Source of the DNA: CAZMXP01 sp964570285
GTDB taxonomy: Bacteria; Planctomycetota; PLA2
Assembly (NCBI GenBank): GCA_964570285.1
Contig: CAZMXP010000003.1
Span: 62,001 to 126,000 of the forward strand
Direction of reading: 5' to 3'
Length of the DNA: 64,000 bases
Below are positions 16,584 through 24,493 of the stretch, piece after piece (within the stretch, counting starts at the first letter, position 1; every line of letters starts with the position of its first letter). The position numbers were made by a program, and so were the translations under genes. Under the pieces are notes generated by a model. That model was not told the origin of the DNA, did no database searches, and saw only the letters and a program-made list of their open reading frames with translations.

Positions 16584-16611
16584 AGAATAGCCCGAAAACG
16601 GGACGAGGCAA
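16584..16611 (-). promoter_or_regulatory. Candidate promoter for the riboswitch leader
   Basis: TTGCCT (16611-16606) and TATTCT (16589-16584) are separated by 16 bases. Transcription would begin near 16577, giving a leader of about 315 bases that contains the whole aptamer. The hexamers are imperfect matches to the housekeeping consensus. Confidence 0.4.
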
Positions 16612-16694
16612 GTCGGACCGCGAGATTTATCCACGCGTCGCGGCGAATGTCCTCCCCGTTGGACCCGGGCGCCGCGGGAGAAGCGGGATCGGCG

Positions 16695-18269
16695 CTAGGG
16701 TCCGCGCTCCCGCAGCACCCAACGCATCACCACGCGGAAACCGAGATCGGCCTCGCGGCTGACGGGCTCGAGGTGGTCGCGGTGCTGCAGGCGCAGGCAG
16801 TCGGCCGGGCTCGCAAACGAGCCGCCGCGGACGACGCGATGGAGATTCTGGGAGGGCCCGCGCGGGTTGGAGCGCGAGCAGCGCTCGTACCAGCGCGGAT
16901 CGAACCGGTCCTCGCACCACTCGCGGACGTTGCCGCTCATGTGGAGAAGCGAGTAGGGCCCCTCGCCGCCGGGCAGCGAGTCCGCGGGAAGCGGGCCGGC
17001 CTCGCCGTGCCAGCAGCGCGAGAGGTCGAATTCGTCGCCCCACGCATAGGCGAGCCCGAGCGGTCCCGCGCCTGCACGCTCCCACTCCGCCTCGGACGGA
17101 AGGTGCCCGCCCACCCACCGCGCGTAGGCGTAGGCGGCAAACCAGCTCACGCCCGTCACCGGGAGCGCCTCGAGCCCGGCCGGACACTCGTCGTGCGGCC
17201 ACTCCTTCGGCCTGTAGCTCAGCCCCGGATCCTCCGTGTGGCAGAGCGCGCGGTCCCCGGTGCGGCGCATGTGATCGAGAAACTCGGCGAACTGGCCGCC
17301 GGTGACCTCGCTCCGGTCGATCAGCAGGGGCGGCATGCGCACGATGTGCGCCGGGCCGTGCGGGGGAGCGCGCCCCTCGCCCCGCCGCGAGAGGCCGCCG
17401 GGCACGAGGATCACCTCCTGGCCGTCGATGCGGCGCAGGAACGCGTGCTGACCCTTGGGCGTGATGCGCAGGAAGGTGAGTCCCGGCGGGGCGCGATAGA
17501 GCGTGAACGGGCGCCCTCCCACGGTGACGCGATTCTCGAGAGCATCGAGCGCGACGTCGCTCGAACCCATCGGCCCCCCGCTGCCCCCCCCCATCGTGCC
17601 CACCTCGAGCCGGATGTGGGCCACGGAGACCGTCGAGCCCTCCGCGTGGCTGCGCACGCGCAGGTCGCCCGCCGGCGGCGGCGCGGGCGAGGCCACGACT
17701 TCGCGCGCAAGGCGTGCCTCGCCGCCGCCGATCCCGGTCGCGACGACATCCACCGACCCGCTCGCCAGCGGGAGGCGCACGCTGAAGCGCGTGCCGTCGG
17801 GGGAGATCGTCGCGGGCTGGCCGTCCACCGTGACGGAGACGACCGCGTCGAAGGCGATCGTCCCGGAGACCGCGACCTCGCCGTCGACGAAGCGCGCCTC
17901 GGTGATCGTGAACCCATGGGCCGGATCGCCTTCGCTCACCTCATCGGGGGGCGCGAGGGAGGCGACGGCCTCCGCCGCGATCTCGGCCACCGTCGCCGCG
18001 CGTGCCGGCGCCTCCCGATCGGGCGGCGCCTCGCGCGGCCACGCCATGACGACCGCGATCGAACCGGCGGCAAGCGCGATCCCCACCACGGTCATCAGCC
18101 GACGCGAGCGCATCTTGCGTGCGTGACGCCCGGCGGCGGTGACCGGCGCCTTGCGCGTGCCGAGGGCGGAGAGGTCCCCGGGAGGCGGTGCCTCCGCCTT
18201 CTCCCCGCAATGGGGGCAGCGCCGAAGGTTGTCGGCGTAGGTTTCGTCGCACTGGATGCACCGGGGCAT
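16695..18269 (-). CDS. Zinc-ribbon / transmembrane / FGE-like domain protein
   Basis: A 524-residue protein. It opens with a zinc ribbon (CIQC ... CPHCG, residues about 4-22), followed by a basic stretch and one transmembrane helix (about 57-76), so the ribbon is probably cytoplasmic and the rest exported. A beta-rich region (about 115-280) with FTITEARFVDGEVAVSG and VTVDGQPATISPDG repeats resembles an Ig-like or bacterial big domain. The C-terminal ~230 residues form an FGE-like domain (RSEVTGGQFAEFLDHM, LPVTGVSWFAAYAYARWVGG, LPSEAEWERAG, HMSGNVREW, VVRGGSF). It shares the FGE plus membrane anchor theme with the gene at 6331. No reaction is claimed. Confidence 0.75.
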   Translation of the reverse strand: MPRCIQCDETYADNLRRCPHCGEKAEAPPPGDLSALGTRKAPVTAAGRHARKMRSRRLMTVVGIALAAGSIAVVMAWPREAPPDREAPARAATVAEIAAEAVASLAPPDEVSEGDPAHGFTITEARFVDGEVAVSGTIAFDAVVSVTVDGQPATISPDGTRFSVRLPLASGSVDVVATGIGGGEARLAREVVASPAPPPAGDLRVRSHAEGSTVSVAHIRLEVGTMGGGSGGPMGSSDVALDALENRVTVGGRPFTLYRAPPGLTFLRITPKGQHAFLRRIDGQEVILVPGGLSRRGEGRAPPHGPAHIVRMPPLLIDRSEVTGGQFAEFLDHMRRTGDRALCHTEDPGLSYRPKEWPHDECPAGLEALPVTGVSWFAAYAYARWVGGHLPSEAEWERAGAGPLGLAYAWGDEFDLSRCWHGEAGPLPADSLPGGEGPYSLLHMSGNVREWCEDRFDPRWYERCSRSNPRGPSQNLHRVVRGGSFASPADCLRLQHRDHLEPVSREADLGFRVVMRWVLRERGP

Positions 18270-18361
18270 GGTGGTCCACGCTCCCTATCGGACGGATGCG
18301 CCCCCGGGGCTGAGAGCCCCGCCGCGGCGCCTGCGGGGATCCTGGGGGGGCGGGGGGGGGC

Positions 18362-19366
18362 TTAGCGCGCGACCGGGCCCCGGAGCGCCTTCACGGCCCG
18401 GAAGAGGTCTTCCTGCGAGCCGCTGGCGGCGAGGTGCAGGACGACCTCGGTCGGGAAGCCTGCCTCGGTCAGCAGGTCGAGGCGCGCGAGCACGCGGAAA
18501 TCCTCCTCCCACCGTCGGCGCTGGCGCGGTTCCTGCGGCCGCTCGCCGAGGCAGGGGAAGTCGAGGAAGGGGCAGTCCTCAGGCCTCATCGCGTAGCGCA
18601 CGAGTTCCCGCTGGCGAGGCGTGGCCACCAGTTCGATGCGCTCGAACGCATAGAAGCCCTCCCGCTCGAGGAACTCGCGGGCCGCCCGGCCATCCCGCTT
18701 CCCGAGGCGCGAGAGTTCGGTGAGGATGCGCTCGTTGATGCTCTCCTCCTCCTCGCGCGTCACCTCGCGGATCATCTCGCTCGCGCGGGTGATGCGGGCC
18801 TCCCCCTCGTAGGGGGCCCCGCGCTTCCTCTCCTCCTCGCGCAGGCGCGTGCGGACGCGCGCGGCCATGACCTTCGCGATCTCGGCGTCGAGCTCCCCGC
18901 TCGCGCTCCGGGCCTGCTCGGACTCGAAGGGCTCGGGGAAGAGGCGGCGGAAGTGGTCGCGACGCTGCTCGCGCGGAAGCAGGGCGAGGTTCCGATCGAG
19001 CCGGTGCTGCCGCAGGCGCATCACCACGAGCTTGCCCGCGAGGCTCCTCACCTCGGCCGGCTGGCGGGCGACGAAATCGCGCAGGCGCGGGGGCAGACGA
19101 CCCGTGCCGAAGTCGTGCTCGGGCTTCACGAGATACTCCGCGAGCCCGCCCTCCCGGATCTCCCGCTGGCGCTCCGGCGAGAGCTCGGCGAAGCGGCGCC
19201 AGCGCTCCGCGATCATCTCCTGCCGCCAAGGCGGCAGCTCCGCCCACCGCTCCTGCCCGAGGATCTCGGCCGGCGGCGCCAGCGCCCCGTCGGCACGCGC
19301 CCCGGGCTCTTGCGCGGGGGCGGCCGCGGCAAGCCAGAGCAGGAGGATCACCGGGAGAGGTCGCAT
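18362..19366 (-). CDS. Secreted DUF3106-like protein of an ECF sigma operon
   Basis: A 334-residue protein with a signal peptide (about 1-18) and an N-terminal segment LPPWRQEMIAERWRRFAELSPERQREIREG that matches the DUF3106 pattern of spaced Trp/Arg and SPE+R. The rest is long, helical, strongly charged and Arg/Glu-rich, without a recognised catalytic motif. It starts four bases after the anti-sigma stop, so sigma, anti-sigma and this protein form one operon; a periplasmic partner or sensor of the anti-sigma factor is a reasonable guess. A GGGGCT/AGCCCC hairpin lies shortly after the stop. Confidence 0.65.
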   Translation of the reverse strand: MRPLPVILLLWLAAAAPAQEPGARADGALAPPAEILGQERWAELPPWRQEMIAERWRRFAELSPERQREIREGGLAEYLVKPEHDFGTGRLPPRLRDFVARQPAEVRSLAGKLVVMRLRQHRLDRNLALLPREQRRDHFRRLFPEPFESEQARSASGELDAEIAKVMAARVRTRLREEERKRGAPYEGEARITRASEMIREVTREEEESINERILTELSRLGKRDGRAAREFLEREGFYAFERIELVATPRQRELVRYAMRPEDCPFLDFPCLGERPQEPRQRRRWEEDFRVLARLDLLTEAGFPTEVVLHLAASGSQEDLFRAVKALRGPVAR

Positions 19367-19370
19367 CGGG

Positions 19371-19811
19371 CTAGGTCGAGCGCAGCTCCGCGAGGATCAG
19401 CGCCTCGAACTCGCTGTCGTTGAGCGCGAGGCTGCCGTAGGTGTCCGCATCCGCCTCCCAGACATACTCGAGGTGGTCCGCGAGATCGAAGGCGGGCTGC
19501 AACTCGCCCTTGCCCGCCCCGCCGCCCGGCAGCAGCGCGAGAAGCAGGCCCGCGGCTGCGGCGAGCGGGAGCAGAAGGCGCAGCAGGCGCCCGCCGCGCG
19601 TCCGTGCGGAGCTGGCAACCCTCTGGGTCCACTCCGCGGCGGGGATGCAGCCGGGCAGCGTGCCGAGCGCCGCGTCGACGTCGCCGAGCCTGCGCAACTC
19701 CTCGGCCAGCGCCGGATCGGCCCGGACCGCCCGCTCGACCGCGGCCGCCTCCTCGGGAGAGAGTTCCCGGTCGAAGTAGGCGTGGAGACTCTCGGTGTCG
19801 ATCTGTCTCAT
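19371..19811 (-). CDS. Anti-sigma factor, zf-HC2-like without the zinc ligands
   Basis: A 146-residue protein: a helical N-terminal anti-sigma domain (LHAYFDRELSPEEAAAVERAVRADP), a single transmembrane helix (about 73-92) and a short periplasmic tail. The fold resembles the anti-sigma zf-HC2 domain, but the HxxxCxxC zinc site is missing, as in some planctomycete members. It should hold the ECF sigma factor at the membrane. The ATG overlaps the sigma stop by four bases (ATGA) and has GAGAGG six bases upstream, so both proteins are made in balance. Confidence 0.75.
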   Translation of the reverse strand: MRQIDTESLHAYFDRELSPEEAAAVERAVRADPALAEELRRLGDVDAALGTLPGCIPAAEWTQRVASSARTRGGRLLRLLLPLAAAAGLLLALLPGGGAGKGELQPAFDLADHLEYVWEADADTYGSLALNDSEFEALILAELRST

Positions 19812-20428
19812 CGGAGACCTCTCTTTTCGGTGACGCGGACCTTGTCGCTTTCGAGGTAGGGCTCGATCCTGGCCCGCACGCCTTCGCGCGCCCGCACGAG
19901 CAGGCTCTTGACGGCGGGCACGGACATTTCGAGGGCGCTGGCGAGCTCCTCGTAGCCGAGGCCGTGGAACTTGTTCAGCAGGAGCGCGAGCCGCTGGCGC
20001 TCCGGCAGCGCATCCACCGCGGCACGCACCTGGGCGTGCAGCTCGGCGCGCTCGGCTGTCGCATGCGGATCGAGTTCCGCCCGCGTTGCCCCCGCGGCGG
20101 CATCCCAGGCTTGCCCACCCCCCTCGGCGAGGGGAGCGGCCCCGTGGGTGGGCCGGTGCTTCCGGCTGCGCAGTTCGTTCAGGCAGGCGTTGGCAGCGAC
20201 ACGGTAGAGCCAAGTCGTGAATTTCGCCTCCGGCCGCCAGCGGCTGCGCGCACGATGGACCTTGAGGAAGATCTCCTGGGCGAGGTCGTCCGCGTCGGCG
20301 CGGTTGCCGAGGTAGCGGTAGGCGAGGTTGAGAACGGCGGCCATGTGACGCTGGACCAAGGCCGGGAAGGCCCCCTCGTCGCCTGCCTTCAGGGCAAGCA
20401 TCAACTCCACATCGGAACGATCGGGCAT
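19808..20428 (-). CDS. ECF-type RNA polymerase sigma factor
   Basis: A 206-residue sigma-70 family factor with region 2 (LVQRHMAAVLNLAYRYLGNRADADDLAQEIFLKVHRA and WLYRVAANACLNELR) and region 4 (LPERQRLALLLNKFHGLGYEELASALEMSVPAVKSLLVRAREGVRARI), joined by an acidic linker. It would transcribe its own operon and an unknown regulon when released by the downstream anti-sigma factor. First gene of the sigma/anti-sigma/DUF3106-like operon. The gene faces away from the Nudix gene across about 64 bases. Confidence 0.9.
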   Translation of the reverse strand: MPDRSDVELMLALKAGDEGAFPALVQRHMAAVLNLAYRYLGNRADADDLAQEIFLKVHRARSRWRPEAKFTTWLYRVAANACLNELRSRKHRPTHGAAPLAEGGGQAWDAAAGATRAELDPHATAERAELHAQVRAAVDALPERQRLALLLNKFHGLGYEELASALEMSVPAVKSLLVRAREGVRARIEPYLESDKVRVTEKRGLR

Positions 20429-20479
20429 ATGGACCTGGCCACACGGTGAAACCCCTGCGGGGGTGGCCGGTTTCGGCCT

Positions 20480-20485
20480 TATCCT
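20480..20485 (+). promoter_or_regulatory. -10 box (TATCCT) of a leaderless transcript
   Basis: TATCCT stands seven bases before the ATG at 20493. The region lacks a Shine-Dalgarno site. Confidence 0.5.
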
Positions 20486-20492
20486 AGCCGGG

Positions 20493-21035
20493 ATGGAGCT
20501 TTGGAAACGCCTCGCCGGCGAGATGGTCTTCGACGCCGGGATCTTCCGCCTGCACCGGGAGTTCTACGAGTTCCGGGGGGAGGGCGCGGGGCCCTTCTAC
20601 GTGCTGAAGGCCGGCCCATGGGCCAACGTCGTCGCGGTCACCGCGCAGGACGAGGTCGTCCTCGTACGCCAGTTCCGCCACGGGACGCGGGGTCCCAGCC
20701 TCGAAGTCCCGGGCGGGCTCGTGGATCCGGAGGATCCCGATCCGACGCACGGCGCGCTCAGGGAGCTGCTCGAGGAGACCGGCTACTCGGCCCCGCAGGT
20801 CCGCCCGCTGGGCCGGGTCTCGAGCAATCCCGCCATTCTCGACAACGAGACCCACTTCTTCGTGGCCGAGCCTGCGCGTCACGCGCAAGCCGCCGCTCCG
20901 GGCCGTTTCGAGGAGATCGAGGTCTCGCTCCTGCCGGTGTCGGAGGTGCTCGGCCGGATCCGGTCGGGCGAGATCCACCACTCCCTATCGGTGGCGGCGC
21001 TGACTCTCTACCTGCTCGAGCGCGCCGAGGCCTAG
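20493..21035 (+). CDS. Nudix hydrolase, ADP-ribose pyrophosphatase-like
   Basis: A 180-residue protein beginning with a short antiparallel strand region (FDAGIFRLHREFYEF) typical of ADP-sugar pyrophosphatases, then VVLVRQFRHGTRGPSLEVPGGLVD. The Nudix box reads GGLVDPEDPDPTHGALRELLEETGY: the catalytic REL-EE-G core is intact, but nine residues separate the first Glu from the Arg instead of the usual seven. It likely cleaves an ADP-sugar or similar nucleoside diphosphate to a monophosphate. ATG 20493 is chosen over the GTG at 20463 because of the adjoining -10 box. Divergent from the ECF sigma operon. Confidence 0.8.
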   Translation: MELWKRLAGEMVFDAGIFRLHREFYEFRGEGAGPFYVLKAGPWANVVAVTAQDEVVLVRQFRHGTRGPSLEVPGGLVDPEDPDPTHGALRELLEETGYSAPQVRPLGRVSSNPAILDNETHFFVAEPARHAQAAAPGRFEEIEVSLLPVSEVLGRIRSGEIHHSLSVAALTLYLLERAEA

Positions 21036-21115
21036 CGCCGCCCAGTGTTGGAGGCGGGAAACTAACCTGCCTGACACAACTCATTTTGAGATAGCGACTT
21101 ACGCGCGGAATTCGG

Positions 21116-21143
21116 TTGACCGGCCCTTCGCGCGAGGTAGCCT
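21116..21143 (+). promoter_or_regulatory. Candidate promoter for the small RNA
   Basis: TTGACC (21116-21121) and TAGCCT (21138-21143) are 16 bases apart. Transcription would start near 21150. Confidence 0.4.
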
Positions 21144-21149
21144 TCGGGT

Positions 21150-21279
21150 GCAACGGAATCCCTCCTGATCATCCGTTCAAACGTCCATCGGGACGGGTCG
21201 CCCTCCTCCTCATCGATCCCTGCAGCAAGCAAAACGACCCGTCCGAAGGCCGCCCCCCTGGGGCGGCCTTTGTTGATTT
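21150..21279 (+). ncRNA. Candidate structured small RNA with two anti-Shine-Dalgarno loops
   Basis: Between the Nudix and signal peptidase genes the plus strand can form three hairpins in a row. The first pairs AACGGA (21152-21157) with TCCGTT (21172-21177); its loop holds CCCTCCT. The second is a perfect 10-bp stem, GGACGGGTCG (21191-21200) with CGACCCGTCC (21235-21244), whose 34-base loop begins CCCTCCTCCTC. The third is the terminator. Both loops are complementary to Shine-Dalgarno sequences (AGGAGG), a feature of some regulatory RNAs with C-rich loops. No known RNA family was recognised. It could instead be the 3' region of the Nudix transcript. Confidence 0.4.
21246..21279 (+). terminator. 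Intrinsic terminator, possibly bidirectional
   Basis: AAGGCCGCCCC (21246-21256) pairs perfectly with GGGGCGGCCTT (21260-21270) over a 3-base loop, followed on the plus strand by TGTTGATTT. It also lies just after the stop of the minus-strand signal peptidase gene (21287) and may serve both. Confidence 0.7.
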
Positions 21280-21286
21280 GCAGGGC

Positions 21287-22807
21287 TCAGCGCACGCGGC
21301 GGATCCGGGAGGGGGGCCACGCCACGGCGAGCAGGGCCCCTTCGATGTCGTCGCGGCGGACGGGACCGAAGTGGCGCGAGTCGCGGCTGTGGGTGCTGTT
21401 GTCGCCGAGCAGGAAGAACTCGTCGGGGCCGACCTGCAGCGTGCTGTCCGCGTTGCCCTCGGCCGTATGGAAGAGGTCCCGGGCGATCCGGAAACGGTCG
21501 ATCGCGATCCCGCGGCCCTCGAGCACCAGCGCGAGCCCGGGGAGGGAGCGGCCCCGCGCGATCCCGACGCGCGCCACCTCGACGCCGTCCACCTCGACCC
21601 TGAGGCAGCGGTCGGCGTTGGTGAGCCAGACGGCACGCCACTCCCCGAGGCGGATCGCGAAGGGCGGCCCCCGGGCCCCCTCCACACCACCCACGGAGAT
21701 CCCTCCCGCATGCCCGGTGGTGTCGAACAGCAGCGTGACCGGCATCCTCCCGCCGTCGTCGAGAAGCAGCGTCAGCGTCTCCCCCGGCCCGCCCGCGCGC
21801 ACGAGGAAGGAGACGACGACGTCGCGCACCTCCCCCTCCTCGCGGTTCACCGTACCGTCGGGCAGCAGGTAGCCCGCATGCAGCACCCCTTCCCGAAGGC
21901 GGAACCCCCGCGGCGAGGCGGTCTCCTCCAGCGCGTCGGCCCCGCCGAGCGGCACGGCGACGCGATCGAGGAGCGCGCGCTCCTTCACGAGCCGCTTCCC
22001 GTCGATCAGGAGGTCCCCTTCGCGGATCGCCACCTTCTCCCCCGGCAGCGCGAGCACGCGCTTGACGAGCGGCTCCGGGACGCCGCGCATGCGAAAGGTG
22101 ACGATGTCGCCGCGTGCCGGCGCGGAGAGACGCGGCGAGACGAGATCGGTGAGCACGATCGCGTCCCCGCCCTCGACGGCGGGGATCAGCACCGGCGCCA
22201 TCGACGAACTCGCCTGCGGGATCGAATGGACGCCCACGACGAAGAGCCTCAGCAGCCCGAGGATGACGAGCAGGAATAGCGGCGCCGCGAGACGGCCCAC
22301 GGAAGCGCGCAGCCTCAGGCGTACCGGGCCGCCGCGCGCGACGCGCCGCAGGAAGGCGCGTGCCGCTCCGGGAGGCCCGAGGCCGGCCAGCGCCGCGACG
22401 ACGGCCTTCGCGACGGGCGCCTGGTGAAAGACGCGCCGGTCCGCGTCGGCGACGACGACCCGGCGGAGCTCCTCGAACCAGGCGGGCTTGAGTCCGCGCG
22501 TGAGCCGCCCGATCTCCCGATCGATCAGCGAGAGCTCCCGAGCCCCCATCGCGAACGAGGGCGGGAATCCGGGGGGGCGCGGGGGGGCCGAGAGGCGGGT
22601 CTCCGGGAGACCGAAGACCTCCTCCCCGGGCCCCTCCTCGATCGACTCGATGGCGCCGCGGCGGGCGAGATTGGCCAGCGCGCCGTAGACGAGCACGCCC
22701 CGGCCCTCGAAGGGGTTTCGCCCGTGCGCCTGCAGGCGTTCGAGCAGGCGGCCGCCGCTGTCCGCCCTCTCGCGCAGCGCCTCCAGCACGACCGCCTCGA
22801 GGTCCAT
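21287..22807 (-). CDS. lepB: Signal peptidase I with winged-helix-like N-terminal extension
   Basis: A 506-residue protein, much longer than a typical ~300-residue enzyme. The peptidase part starts with a transmembrane segment (about 172-194), then SSSMAPVL with nucleophile Ser202, RGDIVTFR, EPLVKRVLALPGE with general base Lys249, and GDNSTHSRDSRHFGPV near the C-terminus. It cleaves signal peptides at the outer face of the membrane. A ~190-residue beta-rich insertion separates the last two boxes. Residues 1-75 (VVLEALRERADSGGRLLERL ... VYGALANLARRGAIES ... EVFGLPE) resemble a PadR-type winged helix. AAGGAG eight bases before the ATG overlaps the end of the upstream gene. Confidence 0.85.
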   Translation of the reverse strand: MDLEAVVLEALRERADSGGRLLERLQAHGRNPFEGRGVLVYGALANLARRGAIESIEEGPGEEVFGLPETRLSAPPRPPGFPPSFAMGARELSLIDREIGRLTRGLKPAWFEELRRVVVADADRRVFHQAPVAKAVVAALAGLGPPGAARAFLRRVARGGPVRLRLRASVGRLAAPLFLLVILGLLRLFVVGVHSIPQASSSMAPVLIPAVEGGDAIVLTDLVSPRLSAPARGDIVTFRMRGVPEPLVKRVLALPGEKVAIREGDLLIDGKRLVKERALLDRVAVPLGGADALEETASPRGFRLREGVLHAGYLLPDGTVNREEGEVRDVVVSFLVRAGGPGETLTLLLDDGGRMPVTLLFDTTGHAGGISVGGVEGARGPPFAIRLGEWRAVWLTNADRCLRVEVDGVEVARVGIARGRSLPGLALVLEGRGIAIDRFRIARDLFHTAEGNADSTLQVGPDEFFLLGDNSTHSRDSRHFGPVRRDDIEGALLAVAWPPSRIRRVR

Positions 22808-22812
22808 CGCCG

Positions 22813-23253
22813 TCACTCCTTCGCGAGATAGCGGGGGAGGTTCGAAAGCATCTCGCCAAACCCGTCGCTGAGCATGGAGGCGAGCAGCGCCGCCGCGGCG
22901 CAGAGCGCCCAGGCGAGGGCGACGAGCAGCAGCAGCCTCGGCCCCTTCTCGCGGAAGGCGCGCAGCGCGGAGGGGATCGTGATCAGCAGCGTGCCGCCGA
23001 GGTGGATCCGGCCGAAGAGCGTGTCGCGGGGGTCGGCCGGGCCGATGTGGAAGCTCTGCAGCGCGACGAGGATGCAGAGCAGGCAGACGCTGTAGAAGAA
23101 GATCCTCATCGCGCAGGCGAGCGCGGAGAGGAGTCGGCGGTACTCGGCCCGCGCGACCGTGGCGGCGGCCCACCACGGAAACGTGCTCGCGAGCGCGAGC
23201 AGGAAGAGCAGGCCCACGTACTGCAGCGTGCGCGGCACCGCGTCCGTGGGCAT
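22813..23253 (-). CDS. Small membrane protein upstream of signal peptidase
   Basis: A 146-residue protein with four hydrophobic segments (about 13-33, 47-67, 83-96 and 104-127) and short charged loops. No family recognised. Its final codons AAG GAG TGA supply the Shine-Dalgarno site for lepB, so the two genes are translated from one message. It might assist secretion or be a DUF-type membrane protein; nothing in the sequence decides. The gene is divergent from the MFS transporter and has its own -10 box at the start codon. Confidence 0.7.
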   Translation of the reverse strand: MPTDAVPRTLQYVGLLFLLALASTFPWWAAATVARAEYRRLLSALACAMRIFFYSVCLLCILVALQSFHIGPADPRDTLFGRIHLGGTLLITIPSALRAFREKGPRLLLLVALAWALCAAAALLASMLSDGFGEMLSNLPRYLAKE

Positions 23254-23259
23254 CGGCCC

Positions 23260-23265
23260 ATGCTA
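23260..23265 (-). promoter_or_regulatory. -10 box (TAGCAT) of a leaderless transcript
   Basis: On the minus strand TAGCAT lies six bases before the ATG at 23253, the first gene of the membrane protein/lepB unit. Confidence 0.5.
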
Positions 23266-23284
23266 CCTTCCGCGGCCAGACCGC

Positions 23285-24493
23285 ATGCGCAGGAAGCAGA
23301 TCGTCGCCTTCTGCCTCTACGACTTCGGGGACTCCGCGTTCGCGGTGCTCTTCCCGTTCGTCTACGGCACCTACTACGCGGAGAAGGTCGTCGGGGGGGA
23401 GCGGGGGGCGGGCTGGTGGGGGGCGGTCGGATCGGTATCGATGCTCGCGGTCGCGCTGAGCGCGCCGCTGCTCGGCGGCATCGCCGACCACGCGGGCGTG
23501 CGCAAGCGCATGCTCGTGCTCTTCACGCTGCTCGGCGTCGCGGCTTCGCTCTCGTTCGCGGGCATCGCGCCGGGCTTCGTGGTGCTCGGCTTCCTCGCGG
23601 GCGTCCTCGCCAACTTCGCATTCGAGGGCGGCATCGTCTTCTACAACGCCTACCTGCCGATCATCGCGCCGCCGAGCCACCACGGGCGCATCTCGGCGGC
23701 GGGGTTCGCGGTCGGGTACGTCGGCTCCCTGCTCGCGATCGGCGGCGCCGCGCTCCTGCGGGACTGGACGCTCATCTGGGTCGCGATGGGCCTGCAGTGG
23801 CTCCTCTTCGCGCTTCCCGCGCTCTTCCTGCTGCCCGCGGATCGCCCCACGGGGAAGGGCATCCTCGCGGCGGCGCGGGAGGGGCTGCGGGGCACGCTCT
23901 CGACGTGGCGCGACGTGCTCGGGATGAAGGACCTGCGCCGCTTCCTGATCGCCTACTTCTTCTACATGGACGGCGTCAACACGGTGATCCTCTTCGCGGG
24001 GCTCTATGCCGCGCGCGAGTTCGCGTTCACGACCGGCGAGCTGCTGCTGCTGATCGCTCTCGTGCAGGTCACCGCCCTGCTCGGCTCGATCGCGATGGCG
24101 AAGCCGACCGACGTGAAGGGCCCCAAGTGGAGCGTGCGCGTGATGCTGCTCTGGTGGATCTTCGTCGTGGGCGCGGCGTACTTCGCGACCAACCGCACGC
24201 TCTTCTGGTGCGTCGCCGTGCTGGCGGGCCTCGGCGTCGGCTGCATCCAGGCCTCGTCGCGGGCCTTCATGTCGCGCATGGTCCCGCGCGGGCGCGAGGC
24301 CGAGATGTTCGGCTTCTACGCGCTCTGCGGCAAGAGCGGCGCGATCCTCGGCCCCTTCCTCTTCGGCCAGATCGGCCAGGCGTTCGGCAGCCTGCGCCCC
24401 GCGATCCTCTCCGTCGCCGTCTTCTACGTCGTCGGCTACCTGCTGCTCGGCCGGGTGCGCCTGCCGGCGCCGAGCGCGCAGGCCCCAGCATGA
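23285..24493 (+). CDS. MFS transporter, UMF1/Atg22-like
   Basis: A 402-residue permease with twelve predicted membrane segments. The N-terminus FCLYDFGDSAFAVLFPFVYGTYY is the hallmark of the UMF1/Atg22-like branch (LYDWANSAF in relatives). The MFS loop signature appears as GGIADHAGVRKRM after the second or third helix, and GCIQASSRAFMSRMVP lies in the second half. Relatives export amino acids or unknown solutes; the substrate is not evident here. Monocistronic and divergent from the lepB unit. The 5' region has no clear Shine-Dalgarno site. Confidence 0.85.
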   Translation: MRRKQIVAFCLYDFGDSAFAVLFPFVYGTYYAEKVVGGERGAGWWGAVGSVSMLAVALSAPLLGGIADHAGVRKRMLVLFTLLGVAASLSFAGIAPGFVVLGFLAGVLANFAFEGGIVFYNAYLPIIAPPSHHGRISAAGFAVGYVGSLLAIGGAALLRDWTLIWVAMGLQWLLFALPALFLLPADRPTGKGILAAAREGLRGTLSTWRDVLGMKDLRRFLIAYFFYMDGVNTVILFAGLYAAREFAFTTGELLLLIALVQVTALLGSIAMAKPTDVKGPKWSVRVMLLWWIFVVGAAYFATNRTLFWCVAVLAGLGVGCIQASSRAFMSRMVPRGREAEMFGFYALCGKSGAILGPFLFGQIGQAFGSLRPAILSVAVFYVVGYLLLGRVRLPAPSAQAPA

